Below, piece after piece: positions 33,512 to 44,105 of a stretch of 64,000 nt of DNA; the first letter of the stretch is position 1, and each line of letters starts with the position of its first letter. The notes beneath the pieces were generated by a model that was not told where the DNA came from, searched no databases, and was given only the letters and a program-made list of their open reading frames with translations. The stretch is from Hoeflea sp. GTDB lineage: Bacteria > Pseudomonadota > Alphaproteobacteria > Rhizobiales > Rhizobiaceae. A program made the translations under genes and the position numbers. Location of the stretch: the NCBI RefSeq assembly GCF_002733955.1, contig NZ_NVXQ01000004.1, positions 62,001 to 126,000 of the forward strand, given 5' to 3'.

Positions 33512-34978
33512 TCAGCGACCGTGCCAGACGGCGACGGTTTTCAGGGCCGAGAAGCCGTAAAGCGCCTCGAACCCCTTTTCGCGGCCATGACCTGACTTGC
33601 CGACGCCACCGAAAGGCAGCTCGACACCGCCGCCGGCGCCGTAATTGTTGACGAAGACCTGGCCTGACCGGATGGCGCGGGCCATCCGCATCTGGCGGCC
33701 GCCGTCATTGGTCCAGACACCGGCGACAAGCCCGTAATCGGTGCCGTTGGCGATTGCGATGGCCTCTTCCTCGTCACGGAACGGAATGATCACCTGCACC
33801 GGCCCAAAAATCTCGTCGCGGGCCAGCGCGTGACCGGGATCGACGTCACCATAGAGCGTCGGGCGCACATAATGGCCGCCCATGGGGGCGGATTTGGGCA
33901 TCTGGCCCTCGGCCACCGGCGCAAGCCCGTCCTCGTCAGCTTCGGCCAAGAAGCCCTGGACGATGTTCTTCTGGCGTTCGGAGATCAGCGGCCCGACCGA
34001 CTGGTCCTCGATCGCAGCACCCACGGTCAGCGCCCTGTAGCGCTCGCTCATCAGCCGGACCACTTCGTCATGGCGCGAGGCCTCGACCAGAATGCGCGAG
34101 GAGGCCGAACAGGTCTGGCCGGCGTTCTGGATGCCCGCGTTGACCAGAAACGGCAGGGCACGTTCCAGATCGGCGTCAGCGAAAACGATCTGCGGCGATT
34201 TTCCGCCCAGCTCCAGCGTCACCGGGATCACGTTCTGGGCCGCCGCCTGCTGGATCTTGCGGCCGGTCTCGAGCGAGCCGGTGAACGAGATATGATTGAC
34301 GCCGGGATGCGCGCAGAGCGCCGCACCGGCTTCCTCGCCCAGTCCCGGCACCACATTGAGCGCGCCGGCGGGCAGGCCGCACTCCATGGCGATGCGGGCA
34401 AAGGCCAGAGCGGTCAGCGAGGCTTCTTCAGCCGGCTTCAAAACCGCGGCGTTGCCCATGGTCAGCGCAGCACCGACCGAGCGGCCGAGGATCTGCATCG
34501 GGTAGTTCCAGGGAATGATGTGGCCGGTCACGCCATGCGGCTCGCGCAGGGTGAAGACGGTGTAGTCATTAAGATAGGGGATGGTTTCGCCATGCATCTT
34601 GTCGGCGGCGCCGCCATAGAATTCGAGATAACGCGCCAGGGCCCGGGCATCGGCACGGGCCTGGGTCAGCGGCTTGCCGACATCATGGGCTTCGAGCTTG
34701 GCCAGCCACTCGATGTTCTCTTCCACCGCCCGGCCGATCTTTGCGAGCAGGCGGCCGCGCTCGGCAGCGGGCATCTGCCCCCACTCGCCAGTCAGTGCCG
34801 TTTGCGCGGCGTCGACGGCGGCTTCGATCTCGGCCTTGCCGCCGCGGGCGATGCGGCCGATCTCATGACCGGTCGAGGGATCTTCCACGGGGAGCGTCTT
34901 GCCGCCGCTGGCGCCAATCCATCGCCCGCCAATCAGGCACTGGCTGGTGTCAAATCCGGCGTCGAGAAGCTCGCTCAC
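33512..34978 (-). CDS. NAD(P)-dependent aldehyde dehydrogenase
   Basis: Oxidises an aldehyde to the carboxylate; 488 aa. Visible are IPWNYPMQIL (substrate tunnel Asn near 150), the cofactor loop FTGSLETGRKIQ near 225, catalytic Glu in LELGGKSPQIVF near 250 and the nucleophile Cys in NAGQTCSASSRI near 284. C-terminal EIFGPVQVIIPF and PFGGVGKSGHGREKG complete the signature. The frame allows a GTG at 34996, but a GTG at 34976-34978 has an AAAGGA site six bases upstream and gives the normal N-terminus. It begins 20 bp after the peptide ABC ATPase gene. Together with the SDR it may degrade the transported compound; substrate unknown. Confidence 0.93.
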   Translation of the reverse strand: MSELLDAGFDTSQCLIGGRWIGASGGKTLPVEDPSTGHEIGRIARGGKAEIEAAVDAAQTALTGEWGQMPAAERGRLLAKIGRAVEENIEWLAKLEAHDVGKPLTQARADARALARYLEFYGGAADKMHGETIPYLNDYTVFTLREPHGVTGHIIPWNYPMQILGRSVGAALTMGNAAVLKPAEEASLTALAFARIAMECGLPAGALNVVPGLGEEAGAALCAHPGVNHISFTGSLETGRKIQQAAAQNVIPVTLELGGKSPQIVFADADLERALPFLVNAGIQNAGQTCSASSRILVEASRHDEVVRLMSERYRALTVGAAIEDQSVGPLISERQKNIVQGFLAEADEDGLAPVAEGQMPKSAPMGGHYVRPTLYGDVDPGHALARDEIFGPVQVIIPFRDEEEAIAIANGTDYGLVAGVWTNDGGRQMRMARAIRSGQVFVNNYGAGGGVELPFGGVGKSGHGREKGFEALYGFSALKTVAVWHGR

Positions 34979-34998
34979 GGCTCGTCCTTTCTTCACTG

Positions 34999-36608
<1,610 letters not shown>

Positions 36609-36609
<1 letters not shown>

Positions 36610-37466
36610 CAGCGCCCCCGTCTCAGTTTGGGATCGAACAGATCACGCAGCCCATCGCCCATCAGGTTGAGGCCCAACACGGTGATGATGATTGCAAAGC
36701 CGGGAAACAAGGCCATGTGCGGCGCCAGCGAGATCAGCGTCTGGGCATCGGCCAGCATGCGGCCCCAGCTCGGCAATGGCGGCTGGGCACCAAGGCCGAC
36801 ATAGGCAAGGGCTGCTTCGGCGAGGATTGCCAGCGAGAACTGGATGGTGCCCTGGACGATCAGCAGATTGGCGATGTTGGGCAGGATGTGTTCAGCCGAA
36901 ATCCGCGCCTTGGTTTTGCCGGCGACCCGGGCGGCCAGCACAAAATCTCGCGTCCAGAGCGAGAGCGCCGCCCCTCGGGCCAGACGGGCGAAGACCGGAA
37001 CATTGAAGATGCCGATGGCGATGATGGCGTTGACAGCACCCGGACCGAACACGGCGGTGATCATGATTGCCAGCAGCAATGACGGGAAGGCGAAGGCCAG
37101 ATCATTGCCGCGCATGATGATTTCGTCGACCAGACTGCCCCGGCGTGCTGCCGCATAGAGCCCCAGCGGCACGCCGATGAGCATGCCGATGCCGACGGCG
37201 ACAAAGGCCACGGCGATCGACACCCGGGCGCCGACCATGATCATCGAGAACATGTCGCGGCCGAAATGATCCGTACCGAACCAGTGCTCGAATGTCGGAG
37301 TCTTGAGCTTGTTGGCGATGCTGAGCTTCGTCGGATCGAACGGTGTCCAGACGAAGGAGACCAGCGCCAGCGCAATGAACAGGGCCGACAGCACAAGGCC
37401 GATGACAAAGGCCGGGTGGCCAAGGGCTGCGCGCAGGAAGGAGCGATCGGGAGAAGCTGTGGTCAT
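36609..37466 (-). CDS. Peptide-type ABC transporter permease (DppC family)
   Basis: Inner-membrane permease of 285 aa. It has one N-terminal helix (residues about 20-42), then a periplasmic loop with HWFGTDHFGRDMFSMIMVGAR, the DppC/OppC signature (here residues 61-81, in two parts), and five further helices. The EAA-type docking loop is DFVLAARVAGKTKARI near residue 182. Its start overlaps the DppB stop by four bases and its stop touches the ATPase start. It pairs with the DppB-type protein to form the channel. Confidence 0.95.
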
Positions 37467-38413
37467 GTCCGGCGCCTGCGCAATCGCGGGTCGGCAGCCG
37501 CATAGGCGAGATCGACCAGGAAGGTGACGACGATGACGGCGAAGACCAGAAGGATCACCACCGAGCGCACGACGATGAGATCGCGCTGGGTGATGGCCTG
37601 GAAGGCCAGCCGGCCCAGGCCCGGCAGATAGAAGACGTTTTCAATGATGATGCCGCCGGCGAGCAGGAAAGAGAATTGCAGGCCGATGATGGTCAGCACC
37701 GGAATCAGCGCATTGCGCAGGGCGTGGCGGCGGAGCGCCTGCCCCCGGCTCAGCCCCTTGGCGCGGGCGGTTCGCATGAAATCCTCATTGAGCGTGTCGA
37801 TCAGCGAGGATCGCATCACCCGCGCCAGAATCGAGGCCTGCGGCAGGGCGAGCGCAATGGCCGGCAATGTCAGCGCCTTGATGGCCTGAAAGAAGCCGGC
37901 GTCCCAGCCGGGAAAACCGCCTGCCGAGAACCAGCGCAGATTGATCGCAAAGACCAGCACCAGGATCATCGCGAACCAGAAATTGGGGATCGCGACGCCA
38001 AGCTGGGTGGCGCCCATGACCGACAGATCAGCGGCGGAGTTGCGCCGCGAGGCAGCCAGGATGCCGGCGGGAAAGGCGATCAGCGTGGACAGCGCCAGCG
38101 CGTAGAGCGTCAGCGGCAGCGAGATCATCACGCGTTCGGCGATCAGCTCGGAGACAGGCACCCGGTAGGTATAGGAAATGCCGAAATCGCCCTGCAGCAG
38201 GCCTGCAACCCAGCCGAGATAGCGCACGGGCAGCGGCTCATCGAGACCGAGCTGGGTGCGCAGGGCGGCAACCGCTTGGGGGTCGGCATTGATGCCCATC
38301 ATGAACGAAGCCGGATCGCCCGGCACCACTTCCATGACAAGGAAGATGACCAGGCTGGCGGCAACGAGACTGAGCGACAGGGAGAGAAGGCGCCGCAGGA
38401 GATAGGCGGTCAT
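37463..38413 (-). CDS. Peptide-type ABC transporter permease (DppB family)
   Basis: Inner-membrane permease of 316 aa with the family's N-terminal helix MTAYLLRRLLSLSLSLVAAS and the following VVPGDPASFMMG motif near residue 30. The docking loop DFMRTARAKGLSRGQALRRHA is near 208-228. Helices repeat to the C-terminus, which ends with the typical VDLAYAAADPRLRRR. A 70-bp gap with a perfect 11-bp inverted repeat separates it from the solute-binding protein gene upstream. It overlaps dppC by four bases. Confidence 0.95.
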   Translation of the reverse strand: MTAYLLRRLLSLSLSLVAASLVIFLVMEVVPGDPASFMMGINADPQAVAALRTQLGLDEPLPVRYLGWVAGLLQGDFGISYTYRVPVSELIAERVMISLPLTLYALALSTLIAFPAGILAASRRNSAADLSVMGATQLGVAIPNFWFAMILVLVFAINLRWFSAGGFPGWDAGFFQAIKALTLPAIALALPQASILARVMRSSLIDTLNEDFMRTARAKGLSRGQALRRHALRNALIPVLTIIGLQFSFLLAGGIIIENVFYLPGLGRLAFQAITQRDLIVVRSVVILLVFAVIVVTFLVDLAYAAADPRLRRRRT

Positions 38414-38440
38414 CGGACATTATCCAGGGGCATGGTGGCA

Positions 38441-38468
38441 CAATGGCCGGGATCACGCCCGGCCATTG
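38441..38468 (-). promoter_or_regulatory. Perfect 11-bp hairpin between binding-protein and permease genes
   Basis: Arms CAATGGCCGGG (38441-38451) and CCCGGCCATTG (38458-38468) pair perfectly around a six-base loop. The element starts 15 bases after the binding-protein gene's stop and ends 27 bases before the dppB-type start. No U-run follows, so partial attenuation or 3'-end protection of the binding-protein message is the likely role. Confidence 0.75.
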
Positions 38469-38483
38469 CTGTCGTCACAGGTC

Positions 38484-39974
38484 TCAGTCTTCCCAGTAGA
38501 CACCGGTCATGTCGTTGGCCTGGGTCGGTGAGTTGGGCCAGATGCCCTTGAGCTTGGCATTGGCGACACCGGTGCGGGCCAGCTGGAACAGGTAGCCGTT
38601 GACATAATCGTCCGCGATCTTCTTCTGCGCCGCCTGCATCAGTTCGGTGCGCTTTGCAGGGTCGGTTGCCTTGTCCAGATCAGCCATGATCGCCTTGAAG
38701 TCGGCATCGCCATACTGGAAATAGTAGTCTTCACGGCCATAGATGCCGATGTCCATCGGCTCGGTGTGCGAAACGATGGTCAGGTCGAAATTCTTGGCCT
38801 TGAACACGTCATCAAGCCACTGCGCCCATTCGACATTGGTGATGTCGGTCTCGATGCCGACTTCACGCAATTGCGCCGCGATGATTTCACCGCCACGGCG
38901 GGCATAGCTCGGCGGCGGCAGCTTGAGCGACAGAGTGAGGTCGCTGACGCCGGCTTCCGCGAGCAGCGCCTTGGATTTTTCGGGATCATAAGCCGACTGT
39001 GCAGTCAGATCGACATAGGCCGGATTGTGCGGCGCGAAGTGCGTGCCGATCGGCGTGCCATAACCGAACATGGCGCCATCGATGATCGCCTGGCGGTCGA
39101 TGGCGTGGACGACAGCCTGACGTATCTTGATGTTGTCGAGCGGCGCCTGCTTGTTGTTCATGGCGAGAATGGTCTCGCCCTCGGATGAACCGATGATCAC
39201 CTCAAAGCGAGGGTCGCTTTCGAACTGGACCAGGTTTTCCGGTGCCGGGAAGGTGGGATAGGCATCGATATCGCCGGCCATCATCGCGGCAAAGGCCGCG
39301 GTCGGATCGGAAATGAACTTGAAGGTCACCTTGTCGAGCTTGACCGGGTTGCCCCAGTAGCCGTCGTAACGGCCGAGTTCGACACGGTCGCCCTTGACCC
39401 ATTCGGTCAGACTGAAAGGTCCGGTTCCGACCGGCTTGGCGGCATTGCCGTCTGCCGATTCCGGCGCAACGATGACCGCGTCACCCCAGGCCATGTTGAA
39501 CAGGAACGAGCCGTTGGGCTTGGACAGGGTCACCTTCACAGTGGCCGGATCGACCACGTCGACCGAGGCGATGTCGGCGAACAGCGCTTTCTGGGCATTG
39601 GTGGACTCGTCGGCGCGGGCGCGGTCGAGCGAGAACTTGACGTCTTCGGCATCGAAATCCGTGCCGTCGTGGAATTTCACGCCTTCATTGAGCATGAAGG
39701 TGTAGGTCAGGCCGTCGTCGGAGATCTCCCAGCTCTTGGCCAGCGCCGGCAGAATCGCTCCATCCGCGCCAAAGCGGGTGAGGCCTTCAAACACGTTGGC
39801 GTAGACGACCTCATCGATGGCAGCGGCAGCGCCGCCGGTGGGATCGAGGTTCGGTGGCTCGAGCTGCATGCCGATGGTCGCATCCATCTTGGCGGCCGTT
39901 GCCGGTGTGACGCCAAGCGCCAGTCCCAGAGCCAGTAGTGAGACGGCTGCCGCCGCGATCGGTGTCTTTGTCAT
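38484..39974 (-). CDS. Peptide-type ABC transporter solute-binding protein (family 5)
   Basis: Periplasmic receptor of 496 aa. A Sec signal peptide covers residues about 1-28 (MTKTPIAAAAVSLLALGLAL.., cleavage near ATA). The mature part has the SBP_bac_5 signature EGVKFHDGTDFDAEDVKFSLDRA (residues about 87-109, read here in parts as VKFHDGTDF and DVKFSLDRA) and VGTGPFSLTEW near 160. The frame is open 55 codons upstream, but the ATG at 39972-39974 starts the signal peptide and has a GAAGGGAAC site. It may bind peptides, opines or other amino-acid conjugates; the adjacent M20 hydrolase suggests a substrate with an amide bond. Confidence 0.94.
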   Translation of the reverse strand: MTKTPIAAAAVSLLALGLALGVTPATAAKMDATIGMQLEPPNLDPTGGAAAAIDEVVYANVFEGLTRFGADGAILPALAKSWEISDDGLTYTFMLNEGVKFHDGTDFDAEDVKFSLDRARADESTNAQKALFADIASVDVVDPATVKVTLSKPNGSFLFNMAWGDAVIVAPESADGNAAKPVGTGPFSLTEWVKGDRVELGRYDGYWGNPVKLDKVTFKFISDPTAAFAAMMAGDIDAYPTFPAPENLVQFESDPRFEVIIGSSEGETILAMNNKQAPLDNIKIRQAVVHAIDRQAIIDGAMFGYGTPIGTHFAPHNPAYVDLTAQSAYDPEKSKALLAEAGVSDLTLSLKLPPPSYARRGGEIIAAQLREVGIETDITNVEWAQWLDDVFKAKNFDLTIVSHTEPMDIGIYGREDYYFQYGDADFKAIMADLDKATDPAKRTELMQAAQKKIADDYVNGYLFQLARTGVANAKLKGIWPNSPTQANDMTGVYWED

Positions 39975-40011
39975 GTTCGTTCCCTTCGCTCCCGTTGGCA
40001 CGGCTAACGTC

Positions 40012-41319
40012 TTACGCGCGTCCGTGCAGTAGATCGTCCAATGCAAAAGCCATGACCTTCGCTGAATCAACCATATCGTCGATCCCCACATATTCGTCCG
40101 GCTGGTGCGCCAGATCGAGAATGCCGGGGCCATAGGCAATACAGTCTTTCAAGCGTCCAATGCGGTCAATATGTTTCTGGTCGTAGGTGCCGGGCGAGAC
40201 GACATGCACCGGCTCGCAAGCAAGCGCCGAGCGAATGCCGCGCTCGACCGCCTTGACCACCGGCGCGTCGACCGAGGTCATGGTCGGGCTGACCTGCCAG
40301 AGTTCCTCGAAATCATAGCGGAAGTCTTTCCGCTCGGCCTTGACGCGCTCAAGCAGGGAAATGATCTCCTCGCGCACTTCTTCGGCTTTTTCCTCGATCA
40401 GGTAGCGCCGGTCGATGACCATGCGGGCCTCGTCGGGCACACAGGCCGAGGGAAAGCCGGTGAAATCCGGATCCGGCTCGGTCTGGCCGCCATGCAGCGA
40501 GTTGATGTTCATGGTTGATTGCCGCGCGCCGTCGGGAACCACCGGCATGGCGGTGTGCTTTTTCGCCAGCGCCGGAAACAGCGAGGTTTCCATCTCGGAA
40601 ATGACCGCGCCCATGTGACGGACGGCACAATCACCCAAAAACGGCATCGAGCCGTGGGCGATGCGGCCATGGGTCTTGATCTGGGCCCACATGACGCCGC
40701 GGTGACCGAGGCAGATGCGGTCCTTGTTGAGCGGCTCGGGGATGATCACGTGCTGGACGCGCTCGGGCGAGAAATAGCCCTGTTCGGCAAGCCAGGCGAC
40801 GCCGCCATAGCCGCCGGTCTCCTCATCCGCCGTGCCGGAAATCTCGATCGCGCCGGGATACTCCGGAAACACGGCAACAAAGGCTTCCGCCGCAACGATG
40901 GAGGCAGCAAGACCGCCCTTCATGTCGCAGGCACCGCGGCCGTAGATCTTGCCGTCGGACACGGTTTCGCCAAACGGATCGAAGGTCCAGCCGGCGCCGG
41001 TCGAGACGACATCGATATGGGAATTGAAATGCACGCAGGGGCCGGAGCGGCCGCCTTCACGGCGGCAGATCACATTCCAGCGCGGATGCCGTTCGCTGTC
41101 GCCGGGCGTGCCAACGGCGCGCAGCAGTTTGACCTCAAAGCCGGATTTTTCGAGACGGCGGGCGAGATATTCGCAGATGTCCTGGTAGAAATCGCCGGGC
41201 GGATTGAGCGTCGGAATGCGAATCAGATCCTGGGTCAGCGCCACAAGATCATCGCGCCGCGAGGCAATTTCAGCGGTCAGGGCGTGCTGCCGTCCCACGA
41301 GTTCTGCAGTTTCCGTCAT
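40012..41319 (-). CDS. ArgE/DapE family M20 deacylase
   Basis: Two-zinc amidohydrolase of 435 aa that removes an acyl group from an amino acid or splits a dipeptide-like bond. Metal ligands appear in the expected order: HIDVV (His/Asp near residues 99-101), the bridging Asp in GRGACDMKGG near 133, the catalytic and metal Glu pair in ADEETGGYGG near 167-168, and the last His in DLAHQPDEYV near 409. It is encoded 37 bp upstream of the peptide-type binding protein, so uptake and hydrolysis of one N-acylated compound is the likely theme. It is not argE itself on this evidence, since no arginine genes are nearby. Confidence 0.9.
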   Translation of the reverse strand: MTETAELVGRQHALTAEIASRRDDLVALTQDLIRIPTLNPPGDFYQDICEYLARRLEKSGFEVKLLRAVGTPGDSERHPRWNVICRREGGRSGPCVHFNSHIDVVSTGAGWTFDPFGETVSDGKIYGRGACDMKGGLAASIVAAEAFVAVFPEYPGAIEISGTADEETGGYGGVAWLAEQGYFSPERVQHVIIPEPLNKDRICLGHRGVMWAQIKTHGRIAHGSMPFLGDCAVRHMGAVISEMETSLFPALAKKHTAMPVVPDGARQSTMNINSLHGGQTEPDPDFTGFPSACVPDEARMVIDRRYLIEEKAEEVREEIISLLERVKAERKDFRYDFEELWQVSPTMTSVDAPVVKAVERGIRSALACEPVHVVSPGTYDQKHIDRIGRLKDCIAYGPGILDLAHQPDEYVGIDDMVDSAKVMAFALDDLLHGRA

Positions 41320-41454
41320 TGCCTGCTCCCAGCGGAGCCCGGCCCTTGCTCAAACGACAGGCGTTTGCACAAATGCCGTGCAGCGCTGTAACCCCTTGAA
41401 TAAATACGTCTCGCGCCACAATAGCGAGACATTCGGGGCTGGCAAGCGGGTTAA

Positions 41455-41495
41455 GCCGATCATCGTCAAATGGGAGTATTTTGAAGATGATCGGC
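41455..41495. repeat. Perfect 10-bp inverted repeat between RlpA-like and M20 genes
   Basis: Arms GCCGATCATC (41455-41464) and GATGATCGGC (41486-41495) match perfectly around 21 bases. The element lies 15 bp beyond the stop of the RlpA-like gene on the minus strand and 136 bp before the M20 gene. It could form a 3' hairpin of the rlpA message or bind a dimeric regulator; nothing decides between these. Confidence 0.5.
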
Positions 41496-41509
41496 GCCGG
41501 ATCAGCCGA

Positions 41510-41893
41510 TCAGGAAATGACGCGATAGCAGACTTTTTCGACGCCGGAATTGATCATGCCGATATGACCGGCGGCGGCCTTGGAAACGTCGATGATACGG
41601 CCCTTGATGAACGGGCCACGGTCATTGATGCGCACGACCACGGACTTGCCGTTGCGCTGGTTGACCACTTCGACTTTGGTGCCGAAGCGCAGACGCGGAT
41701 GGGCGGCGGTGAGCTTGGAGGGGTCCATGCGCTCGCCCGAGGCTGTCTGGGAGGTCAGCGCATACCACGATGCGCGGCCGCAAGAGGGGCCCGCGGCGGA
41801 GGCCTGGCTGATCGATGCAAGCGTGGCTGCGACAATCATGAGAGCGGCGAGGAACAATCCGACGGCTGATGCGTTGAGTTTGGTTGGAGTCAA
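41510..41893 (-). CDS. RlpA-like double-psi beta-barrel protein
   Basis: Small exported protein of 127 aa. The N-terminus up to about residue 33 is a signal peptide ([20 protein letters not shown].., cleavage near ASA). The mature part is one double-psi beta-barrel: [30 protein letters not shown] and [21 protein letters not shown], with the Asp of NDRGPF corresponding to the catalytic Asp of RlpA lytic transglycosylases. It lacks the C-terminal SPOR domain of full-length RlpA, so septal targeting is doubtful. I choose the TTG at 41891-41893: it is preceded by AAAGGGA seven bases upstream and starts directly before the signal peptide. The only other start, at 41965, would add 24 residues. Confidence 0.82.
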   Translation of the reverse strand: MTPTKLNASAVGLFLAALMIVAATLASISQASAAGPSCGRASWYALTSQTASGERMDPSKLTAAHPRLRFGTKVEVVNQRNGKSVVVRINDRGPFIKGRIIDVSKAAAGHIGMINSGVEKVCYRVIS

Positions 41894-41997
41894 TTTTCTA
41901 TCCCTTTTGGTGTCGCGCCGGTAGGTGACGGCAAAACCGGGCCAAAAGAAGATTGTCAAAATCACATCTTGTTGCGTTTTGTTGCAACGCGGCAGAA

Positions 41998-42870
41998 CTA
42001 GTTCTGCCAGGACCCCTCGGCATACAAGGCAGCCAGCCCGGCATGGTAGTCGGGATACTGAAAGTCGTAGCCGGCTTGCTTGATCTTCGCGTTGGAGACA
42101 CGCTTGTTCTCGCCATAGAAAGACCGCGCCATCGGCGAAAGTTCGGCGGTTTCGAAGTCGATCTCGGCGGGCGGCTCGACGCCCATCAGGCGCGCGGCTT
42201 CGCTGACCACGTCCTGCGGCGGGGCGGGCCTGTCGTCGGTCACATTGTAGATGCCGCCGAGCCTCTGCCTGGCCAGCAGGGCAGTAGCGCCGCCGATGTC
42301 GGCCACATGGATGCGATTGAACACCTGTCCGGGCTTGATCAGCCGGCGGGCCTTGCCTTGCTGCATGGTCCTGAGCGCATTGCGACCCGGGCCATAAATG
42401 CCGGACAGGCGAATGATGGCGAGCGGTAGGCCTGCCTCATCAGCGAGGCGCGTCCAGCCGTCTTCAGCCGCAAGACGGGCAATCGAGCGTTTGGAATTGG
42501 GCCGGCAGGGCGTGTCTTCATCCACCCATGCGCCCTCGTGGTCACCATAGACGCCGACTGTCGAGAGATAGCCAATCCATTCGAGTTTCGGCATCGATGT
42601 GCGCAACCCTGCTGCAAACTGCTGCAACAGCGGATCTCCAGCCGCATCCGGGGAGATCGACATGACCAGATGAGTTGTTTCGCGGGTTGCGGCAGCCAGA
42701 TCATCTGACAGGTCTTCGCCCTGATAGATGAACGGTGTCAGGCCGGCCTCCTGCAACGCCGAGAAGCGCTCCGGGCTGCGTGTGGTGCCGCCGGCAAAGT
42801 CGCACTCGCCGGCAAGCGTGCGGGCAATGGCCAGTCCGGAAAATCCGGCGCCGAAAATCATCAATCTCAT
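41998..42870 (-). CDS. NAD(P)-binding SDR/epimerase family protein
   Basis: Extended or atypical SDR of 290 aa. The Rossmann motif is [19 protein letters not shown] at the very N-terminus; later blocks are [17 protein letters not shown] (near 112), [15 protein letters not shown] (near 160) and [13 protein letters not shown] (near 190), the order seen in YeeZ-type epimerase-like proteins. The catalytic YxxxK is not evident, so oxidoreductase activity is uncertain. The start is the ATG at 42868-42870, four bases after the queG stop; the 18-codon upstream extension of the frame overlaps queG. It is co-directional with queG and GST. Confidence 0.88.
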   Translation of the reverse strand: MRLMIFGAGFSGLAIARTLAGECDFAGGTTRSPERFSALQEAGLTPFIYQGEDLSDDLAAATRETTHLVMSISPDAAGDPLLQQFAAGLRTSMPKLEWIGYLSTVGVYGDHEGAWVDEDTPCRPNSKRSIARLAAEDGWTRLADEAGLPLAIIRLSGIYGPGRNALRTMQQGKARRLIKPGQVFNRIHVADIGGATALLARQRLGGIYNVTDDRPAPPQDVVSEAARLMGVEPPAEIDFETAELSPMARSFYGENKRVSNAKIKQAGYDFQYPDYHAGLAALYAEGSWQN

Positions 42871-42874
42871 GGTT

Positions 42875-44047
42875 TCAATCCCGTAATCTCTGTTTGCCCG
42901 GTTCGTACGTGTTCGTGGCGGCAAGCGCCAAACGCCATTCGTCGTTGACCTGAGCGTCAGCTTCCTCGCCCGCGCTTTCCGACAGTTGCTGCATGTGCTC
43001 GTATCCGGTCAATTGCGACAAGGCCCAGATGGCGGACCCGCGCACCAGTGGCGATGCATCCCCGAGCAAGGCTTCGCAAGGCGACACCAGAGCCGGATCG
43101 GCGCTGTTGCCGGCCGCAATCAGCACATTGCGCAAGAACCGGTCGCGGCCGATTCGCTTGACCGGTGAGCCGGAGAAGAAGTTGCGGAACGCGGCGTCAT
43201 CCATGGCCAGAAACCCCGCCAGAGACGGCGAGCGGAGATCCTCGCGGGCGATCAGCTTGGCCTCGTTTGCGGATTTGGCATATTTGTTCCACGGGCAGAC
43301 CGCCAGACAATCGTCGCAGCCATAGACCCGGTTGCCGATGGGCTTGCGGAACTCGAGCGGGATCGGGCCCTTGTTCTCGATGGTGAGATAGGAAATGCAG
43401 CGCCGCGCGTCGATCTGGTAGGGCGCGGGGAAGGCATTGGTCGGACAGGCATCGAGACAGGCGCGGCAAGAGCCGCAATGGTCGATCTCCGCCTTATCCG
43501 TGCCCAAATCGACGGTGGTGAAGATCGAGCTCAAGAAGATCCAGGAGCCGTGGCTGCGGCTGACCAGATTGGTGTGCTTGCCGATCCAGCCGAGGCCGGC
43601 CGCCTGCGCCAGCGGCTTTTCCATCACCGGCGCGGTGTCGACGAAGACCTTGACGTCACCGCCGGCGCGGGAGGCGAACTTGGCCGCCAGCTCCTTCATC
43701 TTGCCCTTGATGATGTCGTGGTAGTCGCGGTTTCGGGCATAGACCGAGATGGTGGCGCTGTCCTTGCGGGCGTGGTTTTCGAGCGGATCGCTATCGGGGC
43801 CATAATTCATCGCCAGCACGATCACCGAGCGCGCCTCGGGCCACAGGGTCTGCGGGTCGGCGCGGCGGTCGAGCGTTTCAGGCAGCCATTGCATCGAGCC
43901 GTGCCGGCCAAGGGAGACGAATTGGCTGAGCCGCTCACGCAGGCCAGGCAGTGCCTGGGCGGAGGTAATGGACAAGCCGCAAAAGCCGAGACGCTCGGCT
44001 TCGGCCGTGAGGAATGCTCTGAGCCGTGCGACCTGCGGCGCGGTCAT
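42875..44047 (-). CDS. queG: Epoxyqueuosine reductase
   Basis: Last step of queuosine synthesis: reduces epoxyqueuosine in tRNA to queuosine using cobalamin and two [4Fe-4S] clusters. The protein has 390 aa. The catalytic Asp lies in VFVDTAPVMEKPLAQAAGLGW (in VDTAPVMEK), clusters in CGSCRACLDACPTNAF and CDDCLAVCPWNKYA, and a C-terminal HEAT-like repeat after residue 310 (VLIAAGNSADPALVSPCEALL). Two starts are possible: ATG 44045-44047, chosen because it has GAGG upstream and gives the usual length, or ATG 44099-44101, five bases after the GST stop. It sits in a block with GST and the SDR. Confidence 0.95.
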   Translation of the reverse strand: MTAPQVARLRAFLTAEAERLGFCGLSITSAQALPGLRERLSQFVSLGRHGSMQWLPETLDRRADPQTLWPEARSVIVLAMNYGPDSDPLENHARKDSATISVYARNRDYHDIIKGKMKELAAKFASRAGGDVKVFVDTAPVMEKPLAQAAGLGWIGKHTNLVSRSHGSWIFLSSIFTTVDLGTDKAEIDHCGSCRACLDACPTNAFPAPYQIDARRCISYLTIENKGPIPLEFRKPIGNRVYGCDDCLAVCPWNKYAKSANEAKLIAREDLRSPSLAGFLAMDDAAFRNFFSGSPVKRIGRDRFLRNVLIAAGNSADPALVSPCEALLGDASPLVRGSAIWALSQLTGYEHMQQLSESAGEEADAQVNDEWRLALAATNTYEPGKQRLRD

Positions 44048-44105
44048 GGCGTGATCTGCCTCAGCCGGCGGGATGGGTCGGGTATGGCTTGCGCCCGTCA
44101 TTAGG

